Source of the DNA: Candidatus Nitrosopumilus sp.
GTDB taxonomy: Archaea > Thermoproteota > Nitrososphaeria > Nitrososphaerales > Nitrosopumilaceae
Direction: 5' to 3'
Length of the DNA: 64,000 nt
NCBI GenBank assembly: GCA_029864335.1
Contig: JAOTTS010000005.1
Location: 1 to 64,000 of the forward strand
The translations under genes and the position numbers were made by a program. Of this stretch, positions 35,676 to 44,673 are shown piece after piece; position 1 is the stretch's first letter, and each line of letters starts with the position of its first letter. The notes under the pieces are model-generated. The model made no database searches and was not told where the DNA came from. It worked only from the letters and a program-made list of their open reading frames with translations.

Positions 35676-35894
35676 TCACTTTAATTTTTTTGGAGTTGCC
35701 TTTTCTTTTTCTTTGAGTTTTTCCCATTCCGTCTTTTCTGCAGTTAGTGAGTTTAGCTGAGCAGTTACATTCTGTAATTGTGCTCTAAGATTCTTGCATT
35801 CATTATACACTAACTCAAATGCTGTCCTGGAGTTTAGTTCGTTTTGGTTGAACTGCTGATAGATATCTTCTAGTGTAGTTTTTTGGTTTGACAA
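35676..35894 (-). CDS. Small coiled-coil protein (72 aa)
   Basis: TTG start at 35894, soluble. Helical first half (TLEDIYQQFNQNELNSRTAFELVYNE), then heptad-like leucines (LRAQLQNVTAQLNSLTAEKTEWEKLKE) and a Lys-rich end. Paralogue of the frameshifted 31078-31297. Function unknown; probably oligomeric. Confidence 0.65.
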   Translation of the reverse strand: MSNQKTTLEDIYQQFNQNELNSRTAFELVYNECKNLRAQLQNVTAQLNSLTAEKTEWEKLKEKEKATPKKLK

Positions 35895-35971
35895 TATGAG
35901 AATTTTTTCAAAAATAGGTATTAAGGAAGTATTTCATGGCAATCTTTTAGTAGCCAATCCAGCCATGATGG

Positions 35972-36613
35972 ATGATGAAGTTACTTTACCTTACGCCTTT
36001 ACTTTTACTAGTTTTTGCTCCTCAGGCTTTTGCAGATTATTCAGAGGTTACAATTGTACCCGCAGCAGGTTCTGGCGCTCCAGAATGTGAAGAAACTGCA
36101 GACGGATGTTACATTCCAAGTACTGTAACAGTTGATGTTGGCGGAGTTGTAATTATGTCAAACACTGACACTGCAGCCCATACTTTTACATCAGGAACTG
36201 CAGCTGATGGTCCAAGTGGCAAGTTTGATACGGGATTAGTAATGGCAGGAAATTCATTTGAATGGTCTCCAGACACGGTAGGTGAGTATCCTTATTTCTG
36301 TATGGTGCATCCATGGATGGAAGGATTAATTGTTGTAAAAGGTGAAAGTAATGGAGGAGATCAACCAGATGAACAGGATTATCCAACAGATGATAATACA
36401 AATAATGATAATTCAGAAATAGAGAAATTAAGAAATGAAATTTCACAATTAAAATCAGAAAATACAAATCTAAAGGCAGATAATAGAAAACTTTCAAACC
36501 AAAATAATCAGTTTCAAAATACTATTCAAGATTTACAGCAACAAGTTACTGATTTGAATGCAATATTGATGGAGCAAGTCAAAGTAATCTATGAATGGAT
36601 TACTTCAAGATAA
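35972..36613 (+). CDS. Secreted cupredoxin (type 1 copper) with C-terminal coiled coil
   Basis: 213 aa. Signal peptide 1-21 (cleavage after QAFA). The blue-copper domain spans about 24-122 with ligands H in TAAHTF and C-x4-H in YFCMVHPW, plus a Met (WM). A Asp/Asn-rich linker leads to a coiled coil (about 145-205). Such small copper proteins are abundant in marine ammonia oxidisers and are thought to move electrons outside the membrane. The two neighbouring minus-strand genes form a module that it interrupts. Confidence 0.92.
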   Translation: MMKLLYLTPLLLLVFAPQAFADYSEVTIVPAAGSGAPECEETADGCYIPSTVTVDVGGVVIMSNTDTAAHTFTSGTAADGPSGKFDTGLVMAGNSFEWSPDTVGEYPYFCMVHPWMEGLIVVKGESNGGDQPDEQDYPTDDNTNNDNSEIEKLRNEISQLKSENTNLKADNRKLSNQNNQFQNTIQDLQQQVTDLNAILMEQVKVIYEWITSR

Positions 36614-36614
36614 A

Positions 36615-36787
36615 CTAAGAACCTAATCCTAAATTTCTTAATGCAGTAACAACTTGTGCCAATATGGCACCTGCAGGGATTGTTTGTCGTCTCTATCTTT
36701 TTGTGCAAAGGCAAGATGGTCTGCTGATAATGTGCCAATAATTAGAATAGATACTAGAGATAATACTAGCATAGTTTTGCTTTTCAT
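36615..36787 (-). pseudogene. Secreted-peptide gene with QTIPAG/NLGLG end, one-base frameshift
   Basis: ATG 36787 opens a signal peptide (MKSKTMLVLSLVSILIIGTLS then ADHLAFAQ). Just after KDRD the frame shifts; one base added there restores RQTIPAGAILAQVVTALRNLGLGS, ending at 36615. That end is nearly the same as that of 31334-31659. Length 173 is one short of a multiple of three. A secreted small protein is inferred. Confidence 0.7.
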
Positions 36788-37097
36788 TTTATAGTGTGAT
36801 ATGAGCTAACCTAAACTGAGGATAATATTATCAAAATTGACAAAGAAAAGTAAAGTACCTATCTAAATCATTTCATCTGTCTTTGATTAATGAATCTGTA
36901 TTTGGCATCATCTAATTAAGTAGACATCAGAATATCACAATTGAAACCCTAAATACGAAAACGACGTAACAGAATGGTCAGAGGAATCTTATTTTCATTA
37001 TACATAATATCTTCTATTGTGTATACTCCTTTGGCATTTGAAATGTAAAGTGTTTGGAAAAAAAAGTAATGAAATTATCTAAAATGCTCTTAAAAAA
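36788..37097. other. Intergenic region with a signal-peptide-like remnant
   Basis: No supported gene. An ATG frame at 36974 yields MVRGILFSLYIISSIVYTPLAFEM and stops at once; it looks like a signal peptide cut off from its protein. The rest is AT-rich with nothing I recognise. Confidence 0.4.
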
Positions 37098-37322
37098 TCA
37101 AGAAATAGTTTTTCCTATTGTTAAAGTAAGCACAATTTCTGATGTGTCTGTTTCCTTATTTTCTGCCCAACCAAGATCCCTTTTTATCAGTTCATATTTT
37201 TCTAAAGTATAATCCTCTGAATCTACAACCTCAACTTGATTGGCCTTTGGGTGAACTATTACCTCTCTTGGCTCATGATATGCTCTAAGGATTCGATTAT
37301 TACGAATTAAGACTATCTTCAT
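37098..37322 (-). CDS. Hypothetical small protein (74 aa)
   Basis: I choose the inner ATG at 37322 (MKIVLIRNNRILRAYHEPRE) over an upstream one at 37367, since the extra 15 residues are atypical. A beta-rich soluble protein is likely, with Thr/Lys-rich ending. The family is not recognised. Confidence 0.5.
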   Translation of the reverse strand: MKIVLIRNNRILRAYHEPREVIVHPKANQVEVVDSEDYTLEKYELIKRDLGWAENKETDTSEIVLTLTIGKTIS

Positions 37323-37481
37323 GTTGTATGTGTTGGAAATTATGATAAATATTGATTTCCATCTCATCTACCGCTGTTGTTTTTTACCATGAATCAAACG
37401 ATTACACGCAACACTAAGAGAAGTATTTAGAAATTAATGAAAAGTGTTGTAATTTTTGAATTTAAGAGACGCGAATTTTAT

Positions 37482-37697
37482 TCATAAATATATGCTGAAT
37501 TTTCGGGGTGACACACACTGACATCCAAGATTCTTACATAACGTATGTCTGTCCTGCATACACTTGAAACTAAATTTACACTTGATGGTTAGCTTCTGAT
37601 AAATGTCCTCCTCCCAGCAGGCACTCATCAAATATCGTAATGTATTTTTAGAATTTAAGGATTTTGAATTTTTCCTAGTGCTAAAATTTAGACCCAA
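37482..37697 (-). CDS. Small Cys/His-rich protein (71 aa or shorter)
   Basis: The C-terminal third reads CKFSFKCMQDRHTLCKNLGCQC, which fits a C-x5-C-x4-H-x2-C-x4-C-x-C metal-binding pattern also seen in the proteins at 60735 and 60948. The start is uncertain; ATG 37625 (MSACWEED...) is possible. No function known. Confidence 0.45.
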   Translation of the reverse strand: MGLNFSTRKNSKSLNSKNTLRYLMSACWEEDIYQKLTIKCKFSFKCMQDRHTLCKNLGCQCVSPRKFSIYL

Positions 37698-37739
37698 AAT
37701 AAGAGAGTCCTATTTTAGCGATGCTGAACATAAAGAAAT

Positions 37740-38004
37740 ATGAGACAAGTGTTGGTTGTATCTGTAGTTGTGATTCCTCTAGTATTATCTGTGGTACTTA
37801 TTGTAAATGGTGTTGTTTCAGATACTTTTCCAATGTTTAGAGAAATACCTATGAATGAATCACAATATTTACAACAAACATATCAAGCAGGGTTGGAACA
37901 CTGAAAATAATTATGAAAGTTTTGTTATATTAGATAAGAAAAACGAATATGAGGAATGCATCAACTTAGTTGAAACATGGTACACTGAAAATCTTGAAAC
38001 ATAG
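37740..38004 (+). pseudogene. Small membrane-anchored protein gene with a one-base frameshift
   Basis: ATG 37740: a hydrophobic signal/anchor (VLVVSVVVIPLVLSVVLIVN) followed by a soluble segment ending at TGA 37902-37904 (54 aa). Around 37891 the frame changes, and the next frame continues WNTENNYESFVILDKKNEYEECINLVE to TAG at 38004. Length 265 is one more than a multiple of three. A single extra base probably broke an 87-aa protein. Confidence 0.6.
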
Positions 38005-38243
38005 ATTACTTCATCTTTATGAAAAAGATTTTAAAGTATGAATGTATGAGTGCGCCAAGAAAAGGATACCAACTCAACCGTTCGGAGCATTTGCATAATT
38101 CAGGTTGATTGTATCTAAAATTAGAAATGATCTGATATATGTCCCTGTAGCCCGTTGAATTCTTCGAATATCTCAAAGGGTTCAAATGATGCGAAATACT
38201 GCATGATGAAATGTACAGATTTATTCTATTGAGAAGTGTTTAA

Positions 38244-38906
38244 GTGGATTTTCTATATTCAATGTCTATGGCTGATGAACCTTCCTGGATGACAAGTTTA
38301 CTTTATCCATTAATTATGTTAGGAATAGGGACAGTGATAACATATATTCTCGGAACAACTTTAACCAGAAAATATCAGGAAAAACAGAGAACAAGAGAAA
38401 TTGAAAGAGAAGACTATCATCACTCTATTTCAATAAAAGATGACATGATAAGACAATTCAGTGATACAATTGTAATTCTAGAAAAAATTGTAATTTGTGT
38501 TAAACTTCTACATGAAGCAGAAAAGTCTAAAGATTGGCGTGAAGTGTTAATCAATAATTTTGATGAATTTCAATTAAAAACAGGAAAACTAATGCTACTA
38601 ATCAATTTGTATTTTGGAATAGGAAATAAGGTATCTGAAGAATTTTCCATTTTTGTAATTTTAGTAATAATCATAAAAAACTACGGTTTTCAAGATGATA
38701 AACAAGAAAGAGAAAAACTAAAAAATAATATCATTAAGTATATTGAAATTTTATCACCAAAAGACACTCAAACCATAACAGAAAAAACAATGAAAGAAAT
38801 TGGATTGCCTATTGATTTCTATACAGAAATAACTACAAAAATAGGATCTTGGAGTGTTCATTTTTCCAAGACGATGCTAGATACTAAATTTAAAACACAA
38901 AATTAA
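38244..38906 (+). CDS. Membrane-anchored hypothetical protein (220 aa)
   Basis: GTG start at 38244, or ATG at 38262. One membrane helix (about 18-38) is followed by a basic, mainly helical soluble domain with coiled-coil character (REIEREDYHHSISIKDDMIRQF). A hydrophobic stretch near 130-145 may be internal. I do not recognise the family. It lies next to an integrase remnant, so it may be element cargo. Confidence 0.6.
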   Translation: MDFLYSMSMADEPSWMTSLLYPLIMLGIGTVITYILGTTLTRKYQEKQRTREIEREDYHHSISIKDDMIRQFSDTIVILEKIVICVKLLHEAEKSKDWREVLINNFDEFQLKTGKLMLLINLYFGIGNKVSEEFSIFVILVIIIKNYGFQDDKQEREKLKNNIIKYIEILSPKDTQTITEKTMKEIGLPIDFYTEITTKIGSWSVHFSKTMLDTKFKTQN

Positions 38907-38940
38907 TTAATTTAATAATTCATCACTCCAAAGATTACTA

Positions 38941-39312
38941 TTACATTAATTTTCCATCGTAATCTCTTTTCCCTTGCATGTTTTGAGGCCATTCGATGTC
39001 GGTTAGATCCAATAGAATTTTTTGATATTTCATGTACTTGTTTATTCCAGAACAATAGGTTCTAAGAGTTCTATAACTGACTTTCTCAGACATGGAGTTT
39101 ACCCAATCCTGCAAAACTTCTATGATTACCTCATCAGGATACTTGTCTTGTCTTGCTTCCTCTATTACCTCATCTGTGGTTTTTTTATAGATCTCTTGTA
39201 AAAACTCGTTAAAAATTCTGTTTGAATAAACAATATTTTCTTTTGTTGCCTTTGATAGATTCTTTATCTTAATATTAAGAAAATTATCGAAATTTCGTTG
39301 CATTCTTAGCAT
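38941..39312 (-). pseudogene. Truncated integrase (N-terminal core-binding domain only)
   Basis: 123 aa, ATG 39312. Helical, basic: NLSKATKENIVYSNRIFNEFLQEIYKKT and then SYRTLRTYCSGINKYMKYQ, which looks like the SAM-like N-terminal domain of tyrosine recombinases. It ends before the catalytic domain (no Arg-His-Arg-Tyr residues), followed by AT-rich DNA. It differs in sequence from the other fragment at 31663-32114. Confidence 0.55.
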
Positions 39313-39395
39313 AGTACTCCTATTCTCGTGCCTACTTTTAAGGTGGTAGTTTTTTGGAACATGTTATATTTAATACGGAAGAAATGATTTTGTAC

Positions 39396-39812
39396 ATGGC
39401 TAAAATAGAAGTCGAAGTAGAGATTAATGCCACAGTTGACAAAGTTTGGGACATAGTTTCAGATATTGACAATGAGCCAAAATTTTGGAAGGGAACAAAA
39501 GAGGTCAAGAACTTGTCAAAAGAAGGAGATACAATCAAACGGGAAATAACAATAGCATTCAGGGATCAAAAATGCCTCCAGGAAGTGAGACTAGAGCCCA
39601 AAAAGAGAATAGAGGCCAAGTTCACAAAAGGCATCATCAATGGAGAGAAAATAGTATCAATCATCCCAAATGAAGAAAAAACTGTACTACGAACAGTTTG
39701 GGACATAAAACTGACTGGCATGATGGGAATGTTCACAGGAATGATTAAAAATCACATCAAAAGTGGAACAGAGCAAGCTATGCAGAACATCAAAGAAGAG
39801 ATAGAGCGATAA
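39396..39812 (+). CDS. SRPBCC (START-like/polyketide cyclase) family protein
   Basis: 138 aa from ATG 39396 (MAKIEVEVEINATVDKVWDIVSDIDNEPKFWKG), which is the typical SRPBCC beginning; an upstream start at 39354 adds 14 unlikely residues. A hydrophobic ligand-binding cavity is expected, with an amphipathic C-terminal helix (about 115-137). Ligand unknown. The glycosyltransferase begins 5 bp after its stop, so the two form an operon. Confidence 0.85.
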   Translation: MAKIEVEVEINATVDKVWDIVSDIDNEPKFWKGTKEVKNLSKEGDTIKREITIAFRDQKCLQEVRLEPKKRIEAKFTKGIINGEKIVSIIPNEEKTVLRTVWDIKLTGMMGMFTGMIKNHIKSGTEQAMQNIKEEIER

Positions 39813-39816
39813 ATTC

Positions 39817-41025
39817 ATGGAACTGATTTTAGATATATTCAATTATTCATTAACTGCAATTTTAATTGGAATTTGTGGTGCATGGATTTTTCTTATCAAA
39901 TCAATGGTTGATTCATTTCGATTAACACCGTATCTAGATAAATTTGAAAATATGTCAAAGTCTAATCCGAAGGTATCAATAATTCTTCCAGCAAGAAATG
40001 AAGAAAGATTTATCAGCAAATGTCTAGACTCGTTAATTGATCAAGATTATAAAAATCATGAAATCATAGTAATCGATGATTCATCAGAGGACAATACACA
40101 AAAAATTATTTTTCAATATGCAGAGAAACATTCCAATGTAATTCCAGTAGTTGCAAGACCCAAACCCGAAGGATGGATGGGAAAAAATTGGGCATGCATG
40201 GAAGGATATAAGAAAGCAACAGGAGATCTTTTGCTATTTACGGATGCAGATACAAAGCATTCTAAAAATGTAATATCATTGGCAGTTGGGCATTTAATTT
40301 CATTTAATTTAGATGCATTGTCTGCAATTCCCAAAATGATAACACTTGATTTTTGGACAAAGATTACACTTCCAATGATTTCTACATTTTTGCATAGTAG
40401 ATTTTCTGCATTGAATGTAAATAATCCTGCAAAAAAAACTGGTTACTTTTTTGGTAGTTTTTTCATTTTAAAAAAAGAAACATATGAAAATGTAGGTATG
40501 CATGAAGGAGTTAAACACGAAATCATTGAAGACGGAGCACTAGGCAAAAAAGTCAAAGAAGCAGGACATAAAATGAAGATGGTAAGAGGGGACCATCTAA
40601 TTGATGCAGTGTGGGCAAGAGACAAAAGCACGTTATGGAATGCTCTAAAAAGACTGATGATTCCACTTTACCTTCAAAGTGGAAAAATTGCGATTGGGAT
40701 TTTTTTTGCTGTTACATTTTTGTTATTTGTACCATTTCCAATTTTTGCAGTATCAGCTTTCATGCCAGTTCAAGAATCATCTGCAAAAATACTTTGTATT
40801 TCTGCAGCAGTAGCATCACTGCTAATCTATACGGGGGCAATTATTGAAGCAAAGATAGGGCTACATCTAAGATTAGTTCATGCGTTGTTTGCACCATTAG
40901 GTAGTTTAGTAGTAGTCTTAGGATTTCTTAGTGGATTATTGCAGGCAAAAAGAAGTGAATCAGTAATGTGGGGAGGGAGGAGTTATTCTATGAAAGACCA
41001 TACTCAAAGTTCCATCAGTATATAG
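39817..41025 (+). CDS. Membrane glycosyltransferase, family 2
   Basis: 402 aa. N-terminal helix (about 9-29), GT-A domain about 50-280 with SIILPARNEERFI, IVIDDSSEDNT, the metal-binding FTDADTKHS (D-x-D), and an EDGALGKKVKEAG acidic motif. Three to four C-terminal membrane segments follow (about 292-390). It transfers a sugar to a lipid or carotenoid-like acceptor; substrate unknown. It forms an operon with the SRPBCC protein upstream. Confidence 0.87.
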   Translation: MELILDIFNYSLTAILIGICGAWIFLIKSMVDSFRLTPYLDKFENMSKSNPKVSIILPARNEERFISKCLDSLIDQDYKNHEIIVIDDSSEDNTQKIIFQYAEKHSNVIPVVARPKPEGWMGKNWACMEGYKKATGDLLLFTDADTKHSKNVISLAVGHLISFNLDALSAIPKMITLDFWTKITLPMISTFLHSRFSALNVNNPAKKTGYFFGSFFILKKETYENVGMHEGVKHEIIEDGALGKKVKEAGHKMKMVRGDHLIDAVWARDKSTLWNALKRLMIPLYLQSGKIAIGIFFAVTFLLFVPFPIFAVSAFMPVQESSAKILCISAAVASLLIYTGAIIEAKIGLHLRLVHALFAPLGSLVVVLGFLSGLLQAKRSESVMWGGRSYSMKDHTQSSISI

Positions 41026-41063
41026 TAAACCTTTTAGATAGAAAACAGAAAACTTAGAATCTC

Positions 41064-42206
41064 ATGGACAAATCAGGAATTCTTGTTGGGAGTGCAATGG
41101 GAGCTACAATTGTACTAGTGTTATTTACGGTGTTATTCATTTCACCTCCAGAATCATTAAAACCAGAGATAGTAGTTAGCAATGGTCATTCACCAAGTAC
41201 CGTTGGAGAAGTAACTCCTGTTTATTCAAAAAAATTATCATTAATTGAAATTTTTGAAAAATCAGAACCTGGAGTAGTTAGAGTTAACGTACAAAGAAGT
41301 GAATCAGCAGAAATTGCAAATGGTGTAGGATCGGGGTTTGTTTTTGATAAAATGGGACACATCATTACAAATGCACATGTTGTAAATGGTGCAAACAAAG
41401 TAGTTATCACATTTCTTGATGGGAGATCATATAATGCAGAAATTATAGGATCAGATGAATTTACAGATATTGCAGTGGTAAAAGTTAATGCAGGTTTGGA
41501 ATTTTTACATCCATTATCTCTCGGAGACTCTTCTAATCTCAAAGTAGGAGAGCAAATAGCTGCAATTGGGAATCCATTTGGATTGTCAGGTTCCATGACA
41601 TCAGGAATCGTAAGTCAATTAGGGCGATTGCTACCATCAGATAATGGATTTTCTATTCCAGATGTAATTCAAACAGATGCAGCGATTAATCCAGGAAACT
41701 CTGGAGGGCCATTACTAAATATGCGAGGAGAGATAGTCGGCATAAACACTGCCATACAATCAGCTACCGGTGAATTTACAGGAGTAGGATTTGCAATCCC
41801 TTCACAGACTGTTGCAAAAATTGTGCCCATCCTTATTGAAAAAGGCGAATACAAACACCCATGGATTGGAATTTCAGGTAGAGATATTGATCCAGACTTG
41901 GCAAAAGTTTTGGAGTTAAAGGACGCTGTGGGATTTATGATAGTCACAGTAGTAGAGGACAGCCCTGCAGCAAAAGCTGGCTTGATTGGCTCAGATAAAA
42001 CAATTGAAGTGGATGGCTTAAGCTATGCTGTAGGAGGAGACATCATACTAGCTGTAGATGGGAAAGAAGTTAGAAAAATTGATGATATTTTGATACATCT
42101 TCAAAGGGCAAAAAGCGTTGGAGATGAAATGATTTTAGAGATTTTAAGAGATGGTAGAACAACAAATGTAACAATTGTTCTAGAAGAAAGACCAAACGGG
42201 AATTAG
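41064..42206 (+). CDS. HtrA/DegP-type serine protease with PDZ domain
   Basis: 380 aa. An N-terminal anchor (about 9-26) places the protease outside. The catalytic triad is H105 (TNAHVV), D135 (TDIAVV) and S213 (GNSGGPL). A PDZ domain spans about 265-370 (GLIGSDKTIEVDG, GDIILAVDGKEV). It degrades damaged exported proteins. The full triad is present, so it is predicted active. It is 32 bp upstream of cofG but probably separately expressed. Confidence 0.93.
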   Translation: MDKSGILVGSAMGATIVLVLFTVLFISPPESLKPEIVVSNGHSPSTVGEVTPVYSKKLSLIEIFEKSEPGVVRVNVQRSESAEIANGVGSGFVFDKMGHIITNAHVVNGANKVVITFLDGRSYNAEIIGSDEFTDIAVVKVNAGLEFLHPLSLGDSSNLKVGEQIAAIGNPFGLSGSMTSGIVSQLGRLLPSDNGFSIPDVIQTDAAINPGNSGGPLLNMRGEIVGINTAIQSATGEFTGVGFAIPSQTVAKIVPILIEKGEYKHPWIGISGRDIDPDLAKVLELKDAVGFMIVTVVEDSPAAKAGLIGSDKTIEVDGLSYAVGGDIILAVDGKEVRKIDDILIHLQRAKSVGDEMILEILRDGRTTNVTIVLEERPNGN

Positions 42207-42238
42207 TATAACACAAGAATAAATACTTCTAGTCAGGA

Positions 42239-43417
42239 ATGATTCTGTTGAACAAGCTTGTCTTAAACTCTGAGAGTTTAAACAAAGTTTTAGAGAATAA
42301 AACCATATCTCGTGAAGATATTTCTAAAATTTATCAAAGTGCTAGAAATGATCCTACTGATCTTTTTTCAGCATCTCAAAATATAAGAGAAAAATTCAAA
42401 AAAAATACTGTTACATTTTCAAAAAAAGCATTTTTCAACATTGTTAATCTATGTAAGGATACTTGTTCTTATTGCACATACAAAGCAGAACCAGAAGAAG
42501 ATAAACTATCTTTAATGTCAAAACAACAAATTCTAGAATTACTACAACTTGCAAAAAAATACAGATGTGTTGAAACACTTTTTGTTACTGGAGAACAACC
42601 AGAACAAAGATATCAAGAAGCACGTAATTGGCTAAAAGAAAACGGATTCAAATCAACTGCAGAATATTTAATTCATTCATCAGAGCTAGCATTAGAATTA
42701 GGACTATTCCCACACACTAATGCAGGAAATCTTAATTTTGAAGAAATGAAAGAGTTGAAAAAAACAAATGTTTCAATGGGAATAATGCTTGAAAACATAA
42801 GTGAAAGACTAACAGAAAGAGGAATGCCACACTATCTGGCAGCAAGTAAAAGACCAAATGCAAGATTACAAGTATTAGAGAACTCTGGAAAACTAGGCAT
42901 TCCAATGACTACAGGAATTCTTGTAGGAATAGGAGAAACTATTGAGGAAGTAATTGATTCAATTTTAGCAATTAGAGAACTGCATAGAAAATATGGAAAC
43001 ATTCAAGAGGTAATTTTACAAAACTTTCAACCAAAACCAGATACAGTTATGAAAAATGAACCATCAGCAGATGAAAATTATTTCAAAACGATTGTTGCAT
43101 TATCAAGAATAATAATGCCTGAGATGAATATACAGATTCCTCCAAACCTATCTCCCAAATCATATCAAAGTTTCTTATCAGTTGGAATAAATGATTGGGG
43201 AGGAATTTCACCACTTACTCCTGATTTTGTCAATCCTGAATTTGCATGGCCTGAAATTAACAAAGTAGATAGGGATACAAAAGATGCAGGGTTTGAATTA
43301 AAGTGTAGATTCCCAGTATATCCAGAATTTTTTTCTTTTATTAGCAAAGAGTTAAGAGACAAGATGGCAGTAATTGAAAACGAGGAAGGATTGGTAAGAG
43401 AGGAGTATTGGAGATGA
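42239..43417 (+). CDS. cofG: FO synthase subunit 1 (CofG), radical SAM
   Basis: 392 aa. C72-x3-C76-x2-C79 binds the 4Fe-4S cluster (LCKDTCSYC). Downstream motifs VTGEQPEQRY and NFQPKPDT are characteristic. With CofH it makes the deazaflavin FO, the chromophore of F420, from tyrosine and the pyrimidine 5-amino-6-ribitylaminouracil. Its stop overlaps the cofH start. Confidence 0.95.
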   Translation: MILLNKLVLNSESLNKVLENKTISREDISKIYQSARNDPTDLFSASQNIREKFKKNTVTFSKKAFFNIVNLCKDTCSYCTYKAEPEEDKLSLMSKQQILELLQLAKKYRCVETLFVTGEQPEQRYQEARNWLKENGFKSTAEYLIHSSELALELGLFPHTNAGNLNFEEMKELKKTNVSMGIMLENISERLTERGMPHYLAASKRPNARLQVLENSGKLGIPMTTGILVGIGETIEEVIDSILAIRELHRKYGNIQEVILQNFQPKPDTVMKNEPSADENYFKTIVALSRIIMPEMNIQIPPNLSPKSYQSFLSVGINDWGGISPLTPDFVNPEFAWPEINKVDRDTKDAGFELKCRFPVYPEFFSFISKELRDKMAVIENEEGLVREEYWR

Positions 43418-44673
43418 CAATGAATATAGATCCACTTTTGAAAAATGCAGATCCAATCATATCAGAAATTCTAAATAATGCATTATCAGACAAGGAGATT
43501 TCTGCTCAAGATGGATTAGCATTATACAAAACAACTGGAATTGATTTTCATTTAGTAGGTCTTGTTGCTGATGAAATTAGAAGGAGGAGAGTAGGGAATA
43601 TTGTATCGTATGTGGTAAATAGAAACATCAATTTTACAAATGTGTGTATAAAGCAATGTGGATTTTGTGCATTTAGTAGAGATTTTCGAGAAGAAGAAGG
43701 ATATTTTCTTCCAACAGAAGAAATAGTACGAAGAGCAAAAGAGGCACATCAGTTAGGAGCAACCGAAGTTTGCATTCAAGCAGGACTTCCACCAGACATG
43801 AAAGGTGATCTTTATGAGAATATTTGCAGAGAAATCAAAAAAGAAATTCCAGATATTCACATTCACGGATTTTCTCCTGAAGAGATTCTTTACGGAGCAT
43901 CAAGATCCGAGATTTCAATTGATGAATTTCTAAAAAGAATGAAAGAAGCAGGAGTAGATACACTTCCAGGAACATCAGCTGAGATTCTTGATCAAAAACT
44001 AAGAGATACAATTTCCCCAGGAAGAATAAGTGTAGAAAATTGGGAAAAGGTAATCAAAAATGCCCACAAAATGGGAATTAATACCACATCAACTATGATG
44101 TTTGGACACTTAGAAACACTGGAACAAAGAGTTAACCACATTACAAAATTAAGAGAGATACAAAAAGAGACAGGAGGATTTACTGAATTTGTTCCTCTAA
44201 ATTTCATTCATACTGAAGCGCCAATGTACAAGCACCAATTACATGAAGGAATAAGACAAGGCGGAAGTGGAAATGATGTCTTGCTAACACATGCAGTTGC
44301 AAGAATAATGCTGAATAATTCAATTGATAACATACAGATGTCATGGGTCAAAGAAGGACAAAAAATGTCGCAGTTATTATTAATGTGGGGTGCAAATGAT
44401 TTTGGAGGAACACTCATCAATGAAAGCATTTCAACTTCAGCAGGATCAGAGCATGGACAATTGTTAAGACCAAAAGAAATCAGAAGAATGGTAAAAGAAA
44501 TTGGAAGAATCCCAGCAGAGAGAAACACCAATTATAAAATTCTAAAAAAGTTTGATACAGAAAAAGAGATAGATGAGAAACTAGACCGAGTATCAGATGC
44601 ATCTCAATTTGGATCGTATGTGGAATTAATAAAAATTAACAAATTCAAATACAAAAATCCAAGAGAAAAGTAA
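43414..44673 (+). CDS. cofH: FO synthase subunit 2 (CofH), radical SAM
   Basis: Start at ATG 43414 (MTMNIDPLLK), which overlaps the cofG stop as ATGA; a TTG at 43408 is the alternative. 419 aa. Cluster motif C78-x3-C82-x2-C85 (VCIKQCGFC). Other motifs: EVCIQAGLPPD and a late SMG-like WVKEGQKMSQLLLMWGANDFGGT. With cofG it makes FO. The pmbA gene follows directly, so cofGH-pmbA is one transcription unit. Confidence 0.95.
   Translation: MTMNIDPLLKNADPIISEILNNALSDKEISAQDGLALYKTTGIDFHLVGLVADEIRRRRVGNIVSYVVNRNINFTNVCIKQCGFCAFSRDFREEEGYFLPTEEIVRRAKEAHQLGATEVCIQAGLPPDMKGDLYENICREIKKEIPDIHIHGFSPEEILYGASRSEISIDEFLKRMKEAGVDTLPGTSAEILDQKLRDTISPGRISVENWEKVIKNAHKMGINTTSTMMFGHLETLEQRVNHITKLREIQKETGGFTEFVPLNFIHTEAPMYKHQLHEGIRQGGSGNDVLLTHAVARIMLNNSIDNIQMSWVKEGQKMSQLLLMWGANDFGGTLINESISTSAGSEHGQLLRPKEIRRMVKEIGRIPAERNTNYKILKKFDTEKEIDEKLDRVSDASQFGSYVELIKINKFKYKNPREK

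Noticed and set aside
28249-38004. All frameshifts as sequencing errors
   Set aside because: It cannot be excluded for one site, but the lesions are concentrated in the accessory region, while long core genes with many homopolymers are open. Read mapping would decide.
38040-38107. Short ATG frame of 20 codons (MSAPRKGYQLNRSEHLHNSG)
   Set aside because: Too short, without motif; perhaps a remnant but no support.
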